Origin: Savagea sp.
Lineage (GTDB): Bacteria > Bacillota > Bacilli > Bacillales_A > Planococcaceae
Assembly (NCBI GenBank): GCA_030152585.1
Contig: JASLJC010000056.1
Span: forward strand, 1 to 14,597
Reading direction: 5' to 3'
Length of the DNA: 14,597 nucleotides
Under the pieces are notes generated by a model that searched no databases, was not told where the DNA came from, and saw only the letters and a program-made list of their open reading frames with translations. Numbering within the stretch: the stretch's first letter is position 1; each line of letters opens with the position of its first letter. Below are positions 1-5,806 of the stretch, piece after piece. The position numbers were made by a program, and so were the translations under genes.

Positions 1-327
1 CCTTGATTGTTTTATCGCCACTTGAGTCTCCCTCTACATAGAGGGAGTGGATTGAAATGACGAAGAGCCGTTACAACCGATACTTAAAAACGTCTCCCTC
101 TACATAGAGGGAGTGGATTGAAATAATGTGTGAGTGATACATATATGTTGTTTAAACAAGTCTCCCTCTACATAGAGGGAGTGGATTGAAATCTCGATCG
201 CCACGTCGGTTATGAGGTTGTAATCGTGTCTCCCTCTACATAGAGGGAGTGGATTGAAATATGCAGAAGATGCGAACACTATGACACGTTAAGGGTCTCC
301 CTCTACATAGAGGGAGTGGATTGAAAT
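1..327 (+). CRISPR. Type I-C-like CRISPR array, leader-distal end (5 repeats)
   Basis: Five identical 33-nt repeats lie at 26-58, 92-124, 160-192, 228-260 and 295-327. They are separated by unique spacers of 33, 35, 35 and 34 nt, and a partial spacer fills 1-25. Each repeat has a perfect hairpin (CTCCCTCT, loop ACAT, AGAGGGAG) followed by exactly 11 nt, TGGATTGAAAT. That arrangement, and the ATTGAAAT 3' end, are typical of type I-C (Dvulg) repeats; there Cas5d cuts at the hairpin base to leave an 11-nt 5' handle on the crRNA. The orientation implies transcription left to right, so the leader and cas genes, if present, lie off the left edge and this is the old end of the array. The last repeat shows no decay. 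Array identity is seen directly; the subtype is inferred from the repeat alone, since no cas gene is in the window. Confidence 0.97.
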
Positions 328-474
328 ATTATAGTGATGTCGATCATTTGGAGTGGGAAGTTGCTACCGAATCGCTGGTTTTATCAAGTGCCTCTCATTC
401 TTTTTATTTTCACCGTCATCGGGGTACTGTTATGGTTTAATGAACGAGCGGTACAATCAAATCATCATGAATAA
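328..474 (+). pseudogene. C-terminal remnant of a membrane-protein gene abutting the array
   Basis: Directly after the last repeat an open frame runs to TAA at 472-474. It encodes about 48 residues with a hydrophobic segment (VPLILFIFTVIGVLLWF) preceded by a polar/aromatic stretch and followed by a short hydrophilic tail ending NHHE. This looks like the last transmembrane helix of a larger protein. An in-frame TGA lies inside the repeat (322-324). The only ATG (337) has no ribosome binding site, so the piece is probably not expressed by itself. The stop lies inside the left arm of a bidirectional terminator, as expected for a genuine 3' gene end converging with the pirin gene. The family is not recognised. 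It could also be a chance open frame, though its composition and placement argue for a real gene end. Confidence 0.45.
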
Positions 475-531
475 AATAAAAAACGAGCCATCTTTTCTAT
501 TTAGTAAAGAAGACTCGTTTTTTATTTTATT
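470..531. terminator. Bidirectional terminator between membrane-protein remnant and pirin gene
   Basis: The 18-nt arms 470-487 and 514-531 are perfect reverse complements, with ACGAG/CTCGT at the inner end and A-rich/T-rich outer parts. The outer parts give a U tail in either direction. The inner loop can extend the hairpin partly (TCTTT/AAAGA). The stop codons of the left remnant (474) and of the pirin gene on the minus strand (527) both fall within the arms. Confidence 0.85.
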
Positions 532-1354
532 TCGTATCGTCTTTTTTCTTTAAGTTATGAAAATATCCTGCTTGATAATCTCGAAATGTTTGACGGAGTT
601 CGTCATCTGTCGTCATGACGAACGGGCCTCGTGCGGCAATCGTCTCATTCGTTGGTTTTCCTGAATACAGCAATATACGCATCTTTTCGTCTGCTTTTAT
701 TGTGACATGACCAGCTGTATCGAAGTGAGCAGCTTGATTTTGTTTTATTGGTATTTGTTCGTCTCCTACTGTACCTTTCCCTTCTAAAAGTACGATAAAT
801 GTTTTCCAGTCATGTGGAAGTTTCGTTGTCCATGTTGTCCCTTTTTCCATTGTTACTTCGTAAAAGCGAGTCGGTTGTACGAGCTTTGTCGGTGCTTGAG
901 TCCCGTTATATTCTCCAGCAAAAATTCGAATATTAACGCCTCGTTCTTGGATGAGGGGCATCTGTTTATGATGTAAAGTTTGATAGTCACTTTCTCGCAT
1001 TTTTTCTCGTTGCGGTAAGTTGATCCACAGTTGCAAAATTTCTGCACGCGTTCCAGGTGCAGGTTCTTCACTATGCAGTACGCCATGACCCGCCGTCATC
1101 CATTGGACGTCTCCTTTTTCAAGAATGCCTCCTCCATTGGCCGTGTCATGATGATAAACTGTACCGTTTAATACGTAAGTGACCGTTTCGATTCCACGGT
1201 GGGGATGTGGACCGAATGTCCCTTCTGGAAAATCGTCATGTGCTAAAAAGAGGAAAGGGTCGTGTTTCCCGATTTCATAAGGATCGAGTACCATACCTGC
1301 AATGTGACCGTTCGGACGTTCTGTATAATGAGTTGTTGTAATGGTAATAGACAT
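527..1354 (-). CDS. Pirin family protein (cupin, quercetinase-like)
   Basis: A 275-residue bicupin of the pirin family, a usual length for bacterial members. The N-terminal pirin domain (about residues 20-120) carries the metal-binding set HPHRGIET (His50, His52) and GHGVLHSEE (His94, Glu96), matching the four Fe ligands of human pirin in order and spacing. A pirin C-terminal cupin domain follows (about 165-265). Characterised relatives include E. coli YhhW, which has quercetin 2,3-dioxygenase activity, but the physiological substrate of most bacterial pirins is unknown. It is probably a cytoplasmic metal-dependent dioxygenase or redox-responsive protein. The start at 1354 is chosen because AAAGGAG (minus strand, 1363-1369) sits 8 nt upstream; the frame is open for 20 more codons without a better signal. 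It is divergent from the glutathione peroxidase gene and shares a bidirectional terminator at its 3' end. Confidence 0.93.
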   Translation of the reverse strand: MSITITTTHYTERPNGHIAGMVLDPYEIGKHDPFLFLAHDDFPEGTFGPHPHRGIETVTYVLNGTVYHHDTANGGGILEKGDVQWMTAGHGVLHSEEPAPGTRAEILQLWINLPQREKMRESDYQTLHHKQMPLIQERGVNIRIFAGEYNGTQAPTKLVQPTRFYEVTMEKGTTWTTKLPHDWKTFIVLLEGKGTVGDEQIPIKQNQAAHFDTAGHVTIKADEKMRILLYSGKPTNETIAARGPFVMTTDDELRQTFRDYQAGYFHNLKKKDDTK

Positions 1355-1381
1355 TTCGTCATCTCCTTTTGTTGTCTTTTT

Positions 1382-1411
1382 ATTATATATCACGAATTCA
1401 AGATAATTAAA
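1382..1411 (-). promoter_or_regulatory. Possible promoter of the pirin gene
   Basis: Reading the minus strand, a perfect TATAAT (1382-1387) lies about 13 nt before the pirin ribosome binding site. Only a weak -35 (TTAATT or TTTAAT) sits 17-18 nt upstream of it. The position in a divergent intergenic region supports a promoter. For the peroxidase gene on the plus strand, TTGAAA (1430-1435) and TATAAA (1451-1456) are only 15 nt apart, so I do not call a promoter there. Confidence 0.4.
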
Positions 1412-1480
1412 CAAAATGCTCTACAAGGTTTGAAAGAAAAAGAAATCGGTTATAAAAGAAGAAAGGAAAGGAAGGATGAA

Positions 1481-1969
1481 ATGACAACATTTTATGAATT
1501 TACGATGCCGAATATTCGAGGAGAAGAAGTATCATTTGAACAATTTAAAGGAAAAGTTGTGCTCGTCGTAAATACGGCAAGTAAATGTGGATTTACCCCT
1601 CAATTTGAAGGTTTAGAACGTCTCTACGATCAATATAAAGAAAAAGGACTCGTTGTTTTAGGTTTTCCATGTAATCAATTTTCAAATCAAGACCCCGGTA
1701 CAAACGAAGAGATTGAGTCATTTTGCCAATTGAATTACGGAGTAACATTTCCGATGTTTGCCAAAATCGATGTGAACGGTGAAGAAGAAGCGCCGTTATA
1801 TACGTGGCTAAAAGAACAACAAGGTGGTATTTTTGGAGATGCGATTAAATGGAATTTCACTAAATTTTTAATCGATCAGCACGGTGAAGTAATAGACCGC
1901 TTCGCACCACAAACGAAGCCAGAAAGTATTGAAAAATCGGTTCAATTAGTATTACGGGATCATGAATAA
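1481..1969 (+). CDS. gpx: Glutathione peroxidase family protein (probably thioredoxin-dependent)
   Basis: A 162-residue thioredoxin-fold peroxidase of the GPx family, the same size class as B. subtilis BsaA. The catalytic tetrad is visible: peroxidatic Cys36 in NTASKCGFTPQ (a TGT cysteine codon, not a selenocysteine TGA), Gln70 in the FPCNQFSNQDPG block, and Trp124-Asn125 in KWNFTKF. Cys82 (ESFCQLNYGVTFP) sits where 2-Cys members keep the resolving cysteine. By family knowledge such enzymes reduce hydroperoxides using thioredoxin rather than glutathione, which suits a Gram-positive host. No signal peptide is seen, so it is cytoplasmic. The start at 1481 is preceded by GGAAAGGAAGG; the longer open frame upstream lacks a ribosome binding site and antisenses the pirin start. 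A possible weak hairpin follows downstream. Confidence 0.95.
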   Translation: MTTFYEFTMPNIRGEEVSFEQFKGKVVLVVNTASKCGFTPQFEGLERLYDQYKEKGLVVLGFPCNQFSNQDPGTNEEIESFCQLNYGVTFPMFAKIDVNGEEEAPLYTWLKEQQGGIFGDAIKWNFTKFLIDQHGEVIDRFAPQTKPESIEKSVQLVLRDHE

Positions 1970-1995
1970 TTGCTTAGAGCAACGAGACATGCCAT

Positions 1996-2021
1996 TGAAC
2001 GAAATAGATGATTTATTCGAA
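1996..2021 (+). promoter_or_regulatory. Candidate ECF-type promoter upstream of the sigma factor gene
   Basis: TGAACG (1996-2001), a 16-nt spacer, then CGAA (2018-2021). This resembles ECF promoters of the TGAAC-N16-CGTC kind, such as those reported for B. subtilis SigY and SigM, except for the last two bases. ECF sigma genes are often autoregulated, which is the main reason to mention it. Against it, a possible terminator hairpin starts immediately downstream and the start codon is about 100 nt away. Confidence 0.22.
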
Positions 2022-2058
2022 GGAGCAGCGAGTGTAAAAAGTCGCTTTCCTTCTTTTT
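2021..2058 (+). terminator. Possible terminator after the glutathione peroxidase gene
   Basis: AGGA..AGCGA (2021-2031) can pair with TCGCT.TCCT (2042-2051) through a small internal loop, and TTCTTTTTATTT follows. The stem is short, so this is tentative. Confidence 0.4.
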
Positions 2059-2124
2059 ATTTGCACTTTTATGTAGACTTTCTGTCATACTCATTCGTTG
2101 TCTATAGTGAAGGGGGTGGAAAAG

Positions 2125-2607
2125 GTGCAAGAAGACTTATTTGCGACGTATTTAATGACACTTGGAGAAGAAGTATATCGTTTTTTAAGAAGTAAAGGTG
2201 CCACTCATGAAGAAGCAGAAGATAGTATTCAAAATACGATGTATAAAATGTATACATTAATTGAAACGATTGAAGCAGAATACGTTCGTCCTTGGTTTTT
2301 TCGTGTCGCATTAAACGATTTTATCGATGAAACGCGAAAACAAGCTCGTCATAATGTGTCTTTAACAGATGCCGTTACTGCTACCTATCCAGACCCTTCT
2401 GAGCCTTTCGATCACATTGTAAAAAAAGAAGAAATTGCGTATGTATTGCGCGATGTTAAACAAGAAGATCAAGAACTATTGATTTTGAAGTATTATTACG
2501 ATTTAACGTATGACGAAATCGGCCAATTGTTGCAAATGAAACCGAAGACGATCAAACAAAAATTGTATCGAGTAAAAAAAGGACTCGTTCAAAAGGAGAG
2601 CAAATGA
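2125..2607 (+). CDS. ECF-type RNA polymerase sigma factor
   Basis: A 160-residue sigma-70 family protein with only regions 2 and 4, the ECF layout. Region 2 spans about residues 1-72 and includes EEAEDSIQNTMYKMY and RPWFFRVALNDFIDETRKQ, close in style to the B. subtilis SigM block PWLFQVARNAFIDYVRK. A variable linker (73-102) precedes region 4 (about 103-155), whose helix-turn-helix reads YDLTYDEIGQLLQMKPKTIKQKLYRVKKG. It should direct RNA polymerase to stress-type promoters when released from its membrane regulator. The GTG at 2125 is preferred because GAAGGGGG ends about 8 nt upstream; the TTG at 2098 and GTG at 2116 lack properly spaced ribosome binding sites. The next gene begins one base after the stop, in the usual sigma/anti-sigma pairing. 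The regulon and inducing signal cannot be read from this sequence. Confidence 0.92.
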   Translation: MQEDLFATYLMTLGEEVYRFLRSKGATHEEAEDSIQNTMYKMYTLIETIEAEYVRPWFFRVALNDFIDETRKQARHNVSLTDAVTATYPDPSEPFDHIVKKEEIAYVLRDVKQEDQELLILKYYYDLTYDEIGQLLQMKPKTIKQKLYRVKKGLVQKESK

Positions 2608-2608
2608 T

Positions 2609-3511
2609 ATGGATGTTAAAAAAGCAATGTCTCAAGCAAAACGTAAGCAAACGATGAAGATGATTGGTATCGCAATCGTAACAGTACTCGTACTCGTTCC
2701 GATAATGTACAAAGGAATGAATTACCTTTCAGGAAAACAAGCGACCAAAGCAAAAGAAGCAATCACTCTTCTTCACACAATCGGAGAGCCGAATATATCG
2801 ATTGACGCGCATCATATTCAAAACAACTCTACATGGAGTGGTAATATCGTAACGAAACGATACAAAGAGGTAGAAGGATATATCGTACCGTGGGGAACGT
2901 TAGAAAGTTCATACAACTGGCGTAATATGTCGATCGACTTTGATTCAATCATGAATGGATGGTATACAACGGGGGATGCCAATTATAGTTATGATAAAAA
3001 CACGAAACAAAAAGTAGCGAAATTTTATCATCCACAAATCGAAACATATGATGATGGAATTGTGAATGATATCGCAGCGGTTGCGACGTTAGATAACTAT
3101 GTCGCTGAAATGGCGATTTCGTTTGATGATGTGTATCCGTTAGAAGACGTACTTCGTCAACTTCCTGCACAAGTCCACGTTCAATGGGTATATGTAGATA
3201 GCCCTGTGAAAGAAAATGGACGAATGATTAAAGAACAAATGGGACCGAATAGTAATGATATCTACGGCTTTACATTCGAAGAAGATGTTCAAGTTGCGTA
3301 TAACACGTTTCAAAAAGCGATACGCGAGCAATTAGAGCGTACAGAAGAACCAGATGATGCGATGAAACGTATCGATCAATCGAAAAAAATCGAAACGCGT
3401 GGCTTAATGATTACAGGTAAAGCAAGCGATATGAAATTGTTAGAAGAGATACCATTTATTCGTGGTGCATCGGTCGGTGTCGTCGTTGAGATGAAACCTT
3501 ATATGAACTAA
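2609..3511 (+). CDS. Membrane-anchored sigma factor regulator (Sigma_reg_N/Sigma_reg_C type)
   Basis: A 300-residue probable anti-sigma factor. A short basic cytoplasmic N-terminus (DVKKAMSQAKRKQ) leads into one transmembrane helix (about 17-35), followed by a roughly 260-residue outer domain. The start matches the Sigma_reg_N layout (a KAKRK-like motif before the helix). The C-terminal half (about 140-295, with AEMAISFDDVYPLEDV and RGASVGVVVEMKPY) resembles Sigma_reg_C. There is no HxxxCxxC zinc anti-sigma motif, so sigma inhibition must use a different contact, probably the N-terminal tail. AAAGGAG about 10 nt before ATG and the 1-nt gap from the sigma gene indicate a translationally linked operon. 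The outer domain presumably senses a cell-envelope signal; its ligand is unknown. A strong terminator closes the operon. Family assignment rests on layout and motifs, not an alignment. Confidence 0.82.
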   Translation: MDVKKAMSQAKRKQTMKMIGIAIVTVLVLVPIMYKGMNYLSGKQATKAKEAITLLHTIGEPNISIDAHHIQNNSTWSGNIVTKRYKEVEGYIVPWGTLESSYNWRNMSIDFDSIMNGWYTTGDANYSYDKNTKQKVAKFYHPQIETYDDGIVNDIAAVATLDNYVAEMAISFDDVYPLEDVLRQLPAQVHVQWVYVDSPVKENGRMIKEQMGPNSNDIYGFTFEEDVQVAYNTFQKAIREQLERTEEPDDAMKRIDQSKKIETRGLMITGKASDMKLLEEIPFIRGASVGVVVEMKPYMN

Positions 3512-3515
3512 AATA

Positions 3516-3565
3516 AAACATGTTATAGGAAAACGACCGCTCGTTGTTCTTGTAACATGTTTTTT
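3516..3565 (+). terminator. Rho-independent terminator of the sigma/anti-sigma operon
   Basis: AAACATGTTA (3516-3525) pairs with TAACATGTTT (3553-3562) and runs into a T tract ending at 3565. It starts 4 nt after the stop codon. The 27-nt loop contains a possible minor inner stem. Confidence 0.82.
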
Positions 3566-3582
3566 AGATAAATGGCTTTACT

Positions 3583-3610
3583 TTTACACCGTTAAGCGTT
3601 AAACTATATT
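3583..3610 (+). promoter_or_regulatory. Likely SigA promoter of the SDR-marR operon
   Basis: -35 TTTACA (3583-3588), 16-nt spacer, -10 TATATT (3605-3610). The predicted transcription start is near 3617, leaving a short leader before the AAAGGAG ribosome binding site at 3631. The -10 sits inside the palindrome annotated next. Confidence 0.6.
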
Positions 3611-3619
3611 TAGTTAAAC
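3598..3619. promoter_or_regulatory. Palindromic candidate operator for the downstream MarR repressor
   Basis: A 22-nt imperfect palindrome built of GTTAAACTATA and TTTAGTTAAAC; 9 of 11 base pairs are symmetric. It covers the -10 element, where a bound dimer would block RNA polymerase. Size and symmetry suit a MarR dimer, and the marR gene is the second gene of the same operon, so negative autoregulation is the simplest reading. Ligand and binding are inferred. Confidence 0.5.
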
Positions 3620-3644
3620 ATTAAACGATAAAGGAGCATTCCAT

Positions 3645-4394
3645 ATGCGATTACAAAACAAAGTCGTACTAATTACAGGTGGAGCAGGTGGTATTGGACG
3701 AGGTATGGCGCTTGCGATGGCTAAAGAAGGAGCAAAAATCGTCATCGTAGACGTTAATACCGAAACAGGTGAGCAGACAGAACGAGAACTAAACGATATA
3801 ACGGAAGCACGTTTTATCCAAGCAGACTTACTCGATCGTGCATCACTTCCTACACTCATTACAAAAACGGTTGAAACGTTCGGAAAATTAGATGTACTCG
3901 TAAATAACGCACACGCTTCAACACAACAAAAATTAATCGATACGACCGAACAACATCTTGATTTATCATTCGGTACAGGTTTTTATCCGACATTCATTCT
4001 TATGAAAGAAGCATACCCTCATTTAAAAGAAACCGAAGGAACAGTAATTAATTTTGCCAGTGGGGCTGGTATTGCAGGGAATATTATGCAAGGTGCTTAC
4101 GCCGCAGCAAAAGAAGCTATCCGAGGTATCTCTCGTGTTGCAGCAAACGAATGGGGACCTGACAATATCAATGTTAACTTAATCTCGCCGATTGCGAATT
4201 CACCAGGCGTTCAACAATGGAAGCAAGCACAACCAGAAGCTTATGAAACGATGATTGAGAAAATTCCACTTCGTCGTCTCGGAGAATTAGAAGAAGACAT
4301 TGGACGCGTTGCAGTCTTTCTCGCTAGTGAAGATGCACGCTATATCACTGGACAAACACTTATGGTAGACGGTGGAGCGATTCAGTTACGATGA
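3645..4394 (+). CDS. SDR family NAD(P)-dependent oxidoreductase
   Basis: A 249-residue classical short-chain dehydrogenase/reductase with a single Rossmann domain. Visible motifs are the cofactor glycine motif TGGAGGIG (residues 11-18), acidic Asp36 at the end of the second strand (VIVDVN, which usually favours NAD(H) over NADP(H)), NNAH (87-90), and catalytic Ser139, Tyr152 and Lys156 (YAAAK). The C-terminal GQTLMVDGGA is typical. Asn and the SPIANSPG loop follow the usual pattern, so the enzyme should be active. The substrate cannot be predicted. AAAGGAG lies at a good distance before ATG 3645. The stop overlaps the marR start as ATGA, so the pair is co-translated. Expression is probably repressed by that MarR protein until an inducer, perhaps an aldehyde, quinone or phenolic compound, appears; the inducer is my guess. 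Confidence 0.95.
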   Translation: MRLQNKVVLITGGAGGIGRGMALAMAKEGAKIVIVDVNTETGEQTERELNDITEARFIQADLLDRASLPTLITKTVETFGKLDVLVNNAHASTQQKLIDTTEQHLDLSFGTGFYPTFILMKEAYPHLKETEGTVINFASGAGIAGNIMQGAYAAAKEAIRGISRVAANEWGPDNINVNLISPIANSPGVQQWKQAQPEAYETMIEKIPLRRLGELEEDIGRVAVFLASEDARYITGQTLMVDGGAIQLR

Positions 4395-4831
4395 CAAATT
4401 TATTTCAACTCATTCGACAATCCGAACAAATTTCAAACGAGATGACGATTGCTTGGACGCGCCAATTTCCTCATGACCTTGGTGTTTCTGAAGCATTAAT
4501 TTTATCATCTGTCGATGAAAAACCATCTAAACCGAGTGAACTTGCGCTTCAACACGGTTATACGAAGGCAGCGATTACAAACATTGCCGGCAAGCTTGAA
4601 AAAATCAACGCCGTAACAAAACGACCTGATCCAACAGATGGGCGCGCATTTCAGCTGCATATTACACCGACAGGTTCAAAAATATTAACGGATGCTAAAA
4701 AGGTAGGTCATACGTTACGTGAACACATTTTCACGCAATTAACGGAAGAGGAAAGAGCCCAGTTTTATACGATTCAAGAAAAATTGTTACGTATTTTACA
4801 ACAAACGATTGACGAAAAAAATAATAGATAA
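4391..4831 (+). CDS. MarR family transcriptional regulator
   Basis: A 146-residue winged-helix dimeric repressor of usual MarR length. The dimerisation helix is at the N-terminus, and the winged helix-turn-helix spans about residues 31-95. The recognition helix is YTKAAITNIAGKLEK (57-71). The wing carries the family D-x-R feature in KRPDPTDGRAFQLHITPTG (77-95). A C-terminal helix closes the dimer interface. There are no cysteines, so OhrR-type oxidation sensing is unlikely and small-molecule binding more probable. It overlaps the SDR gene by 4 nt and is followed at once by a terminator, making a two-gene operon. Its likely target is the 22-nt palindrome over the operon's own -10. Confidence 0.93.
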   Translation: MTNLFQLIRQSEQISNEMTIAWTRQFPHDLGVSEALILSSVDEKPSKPSELALQHGYTKAAITNIAGKLEKINAVTKRPDPTDGRAFQLHITPTGSKILTDAKKVGHTLREHIFTQLTEEERAQFYTIQEKLLRILQQTIDEKNNR

Positions 4832-4832
4832 G

Positions 4833-4867
4833 AAAAGAGCTTGAGTACATCCCTCAAGCTCTTTTTT
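4833..4867 (+). terminator. Rho-independent terminator of the SDR-marR operon
   Basis: AAAAGAGCTTGAG (4833-4845) pairs perfectly with CTCAAGCTCTTTT (4853-4865) around a 7-nt loop, followed by more T. It begins 2 nt after the marR stop. Confidence 0.93.
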
Positions 4868-4893
4868 ATGTAATGTATGTAAAGGTTTTATAT

Positions 4894-4922
4894 TTCGATT
4901 TAGTGGAATATACTTATATAAA
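4894..4922 (+). promoter_or_regulatory. Possible promoter of the pseudo-transglutaminase gene
   Basis: TTCGAT (4894-4899), 17-nt spacer, TATAAA (4917-4922), about 9 nt before the GAAAGGG ribosome binding site. The -35 is weak. The isolated gene needs a promoter somewhere between the terminator at 4867 and 4946. Confidence 0.35.
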
Positions 4923-4945
4923 AAAGAGTAGAAAGGGACAATGTC

Positions 4946-5671
4946 ATGCGTACGTTTATTGGAGTTATTTTTTTATTTAGTTTACTTTACATATGGTATC
5001 GTCGCCAACAAAATGTAGGGAAAAAATGGGGAACGACAAGAGAAAATGAATATGCCGCAACATATTCATTACTTTATGATCGTTTCCGTGAAGCGATACA
5101 ACATTATGATCCTCGTTTTATTTATTCGACGAATCAATTGCATCGTGAAGAAGTCGATACTATTTTGCGATATATTACGACATATAGTCGTTTTGAAACA
5201 AATATCGTCGATTGGACTATTCATGAAAGAGGAGCAGAAGGTGAAGTGTTTTTAACGTATACGCACCCTGTCGAAGAGATGAGAAGACGTCGTGCTTATG
5301 TACAAGAACAATTAATTCAAATAATACGTGAAACGACGCGATGGTTTGATCGAAAAGAAACGAAAATCGAAAAATTAATCGATTACATAACTATGACTTA
5401 TACACCGACACATTCAAAATCTCATGAAAAGGATGAGTTATATACGTTATTATCAACAAAAGAAGGAAGTGATATCGCATTTGCTCATCTGTTCGTCGCT
5501 TTACTTGATATTCTTCACGTCGAAAACTATTTCGTACGAGGTCAAAAAGAAGGACGCCGAGCAGCGTGGAATTGTATCGCTTGGAAAAAAACGTATCGAA
5601 TGATTGACCTAACTGCTCCGTCGGAAAAAATGGATCATTACGTATGGGATGATACACAATATCCATTGTAA
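4946..5671 (+). CDS. Membrane-anchored protein with degenerate transglutaminase-like domain
   Basis: A 241-residue protein. Residues 2-18 (RTFIGVIFLFSLLYIWY) are a signal anchor followed by basic residues, so the rest is either cytoplasmic or outside depending on topology; the RR after the helix favours a cytoplasmic body. The middle (35-170) is helical and charged. The C-terminus (about 172-225) follows the transglutaminase-like pattern GxCxxxAxLFVALL..HAW..D: here EGSDIAFAHLFVALLDIL, AAWNC and YRMIDLTAP. The catalytic Cys is replaced by Asp176 and the His by Ala206; Asp221 remains. It is therefore probably a non-enzymatic scaffold or binding domain. Start: GAAAGGG lies 8 nt before ATG 4946. 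It is a single gene between terminators. The family is inferred from pattern only; the gene product is otherwise unrecognised. Confidence 0.7.
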   Translation: MRTFIGVIFLFSLLYIWYRRQQNVGKKWGTTRENEYAATYSLLYDRFREAIQHYDPRFIYSTNQLHREEVDTILRYITTYSRFETNIVDWTIHERGAEGEVFLTYTHPVEEMRRRRAYVQEQLIQIIRETTRWFDRKETKIEKLIDYITMTYTPTHSKSHEKDELYTLLSTKEGSDIAFAHLFVALLDILHVENYFVRGQKEGRRAAWNCIAWKKTYRMIDLTAPSEKMDHYVWDDTQYPL

Positions 5672-5726
5672 AAAAAGAACGATACTTTTGGTCGTTTGAT
5701 ATGAAAACAACCGCGATTTTAGAACT

Positions 5727-5782
5727 AAAAAACTAAGCCACTTCATTCCGAGCAATATCGGACAAGATGGCTTAGTTTTTTT
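5727..5782. terminator. Bidirectional terminator between converging genes
   Basis: AAAAAACTAAGCCA (5727-5740) and TGGCTTAGTTTTTT (5768-5781) are perfect reverse complements. The inside extends with CTT/AAG and CCGA/TCGG. A and T tracts on the two sides allow termination for the plus-strand gene ending at 5671 and for the minus-strand helicase-GNAT unit ending near 5807. Confidence 0.92.
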
Positions 5783-5806
5783 AATGGTCGATTTTGGAGG
5801 ACATTT

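Noticed and set aside
353..553. A 66-codon plus-strand open frame after the CRISPR array.
   Set aside because: It runs through the bidirectional terminator and into the pirin 3' end, has no ribosome binding site, and competes with the better membrane-segment frame ending at 474.
1586..1588. Selenocysteine at the peroxidase active site.
   Set aside because: The codon is TGT (cysteine), not TGA, so this is an ordinary Cys-type enzyme.
1962..2195. A 77-codon plus-strand open frame overlapping the end of the peroxidase gene and the sigma gene start.
   Set aside because: It has no ribosome binding site and no recognisable pattern, and its second half lies in another frame of the sigma factor gene.
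4884..4909. A SigB-type promoter (GTTT...GGAATA) before the pseudo-transglutaminase gene.
   Set aside because: The -10 half GGAATA departs from GGGTAT at the important positions; the SigA-like pair just downstream fits at least as well.
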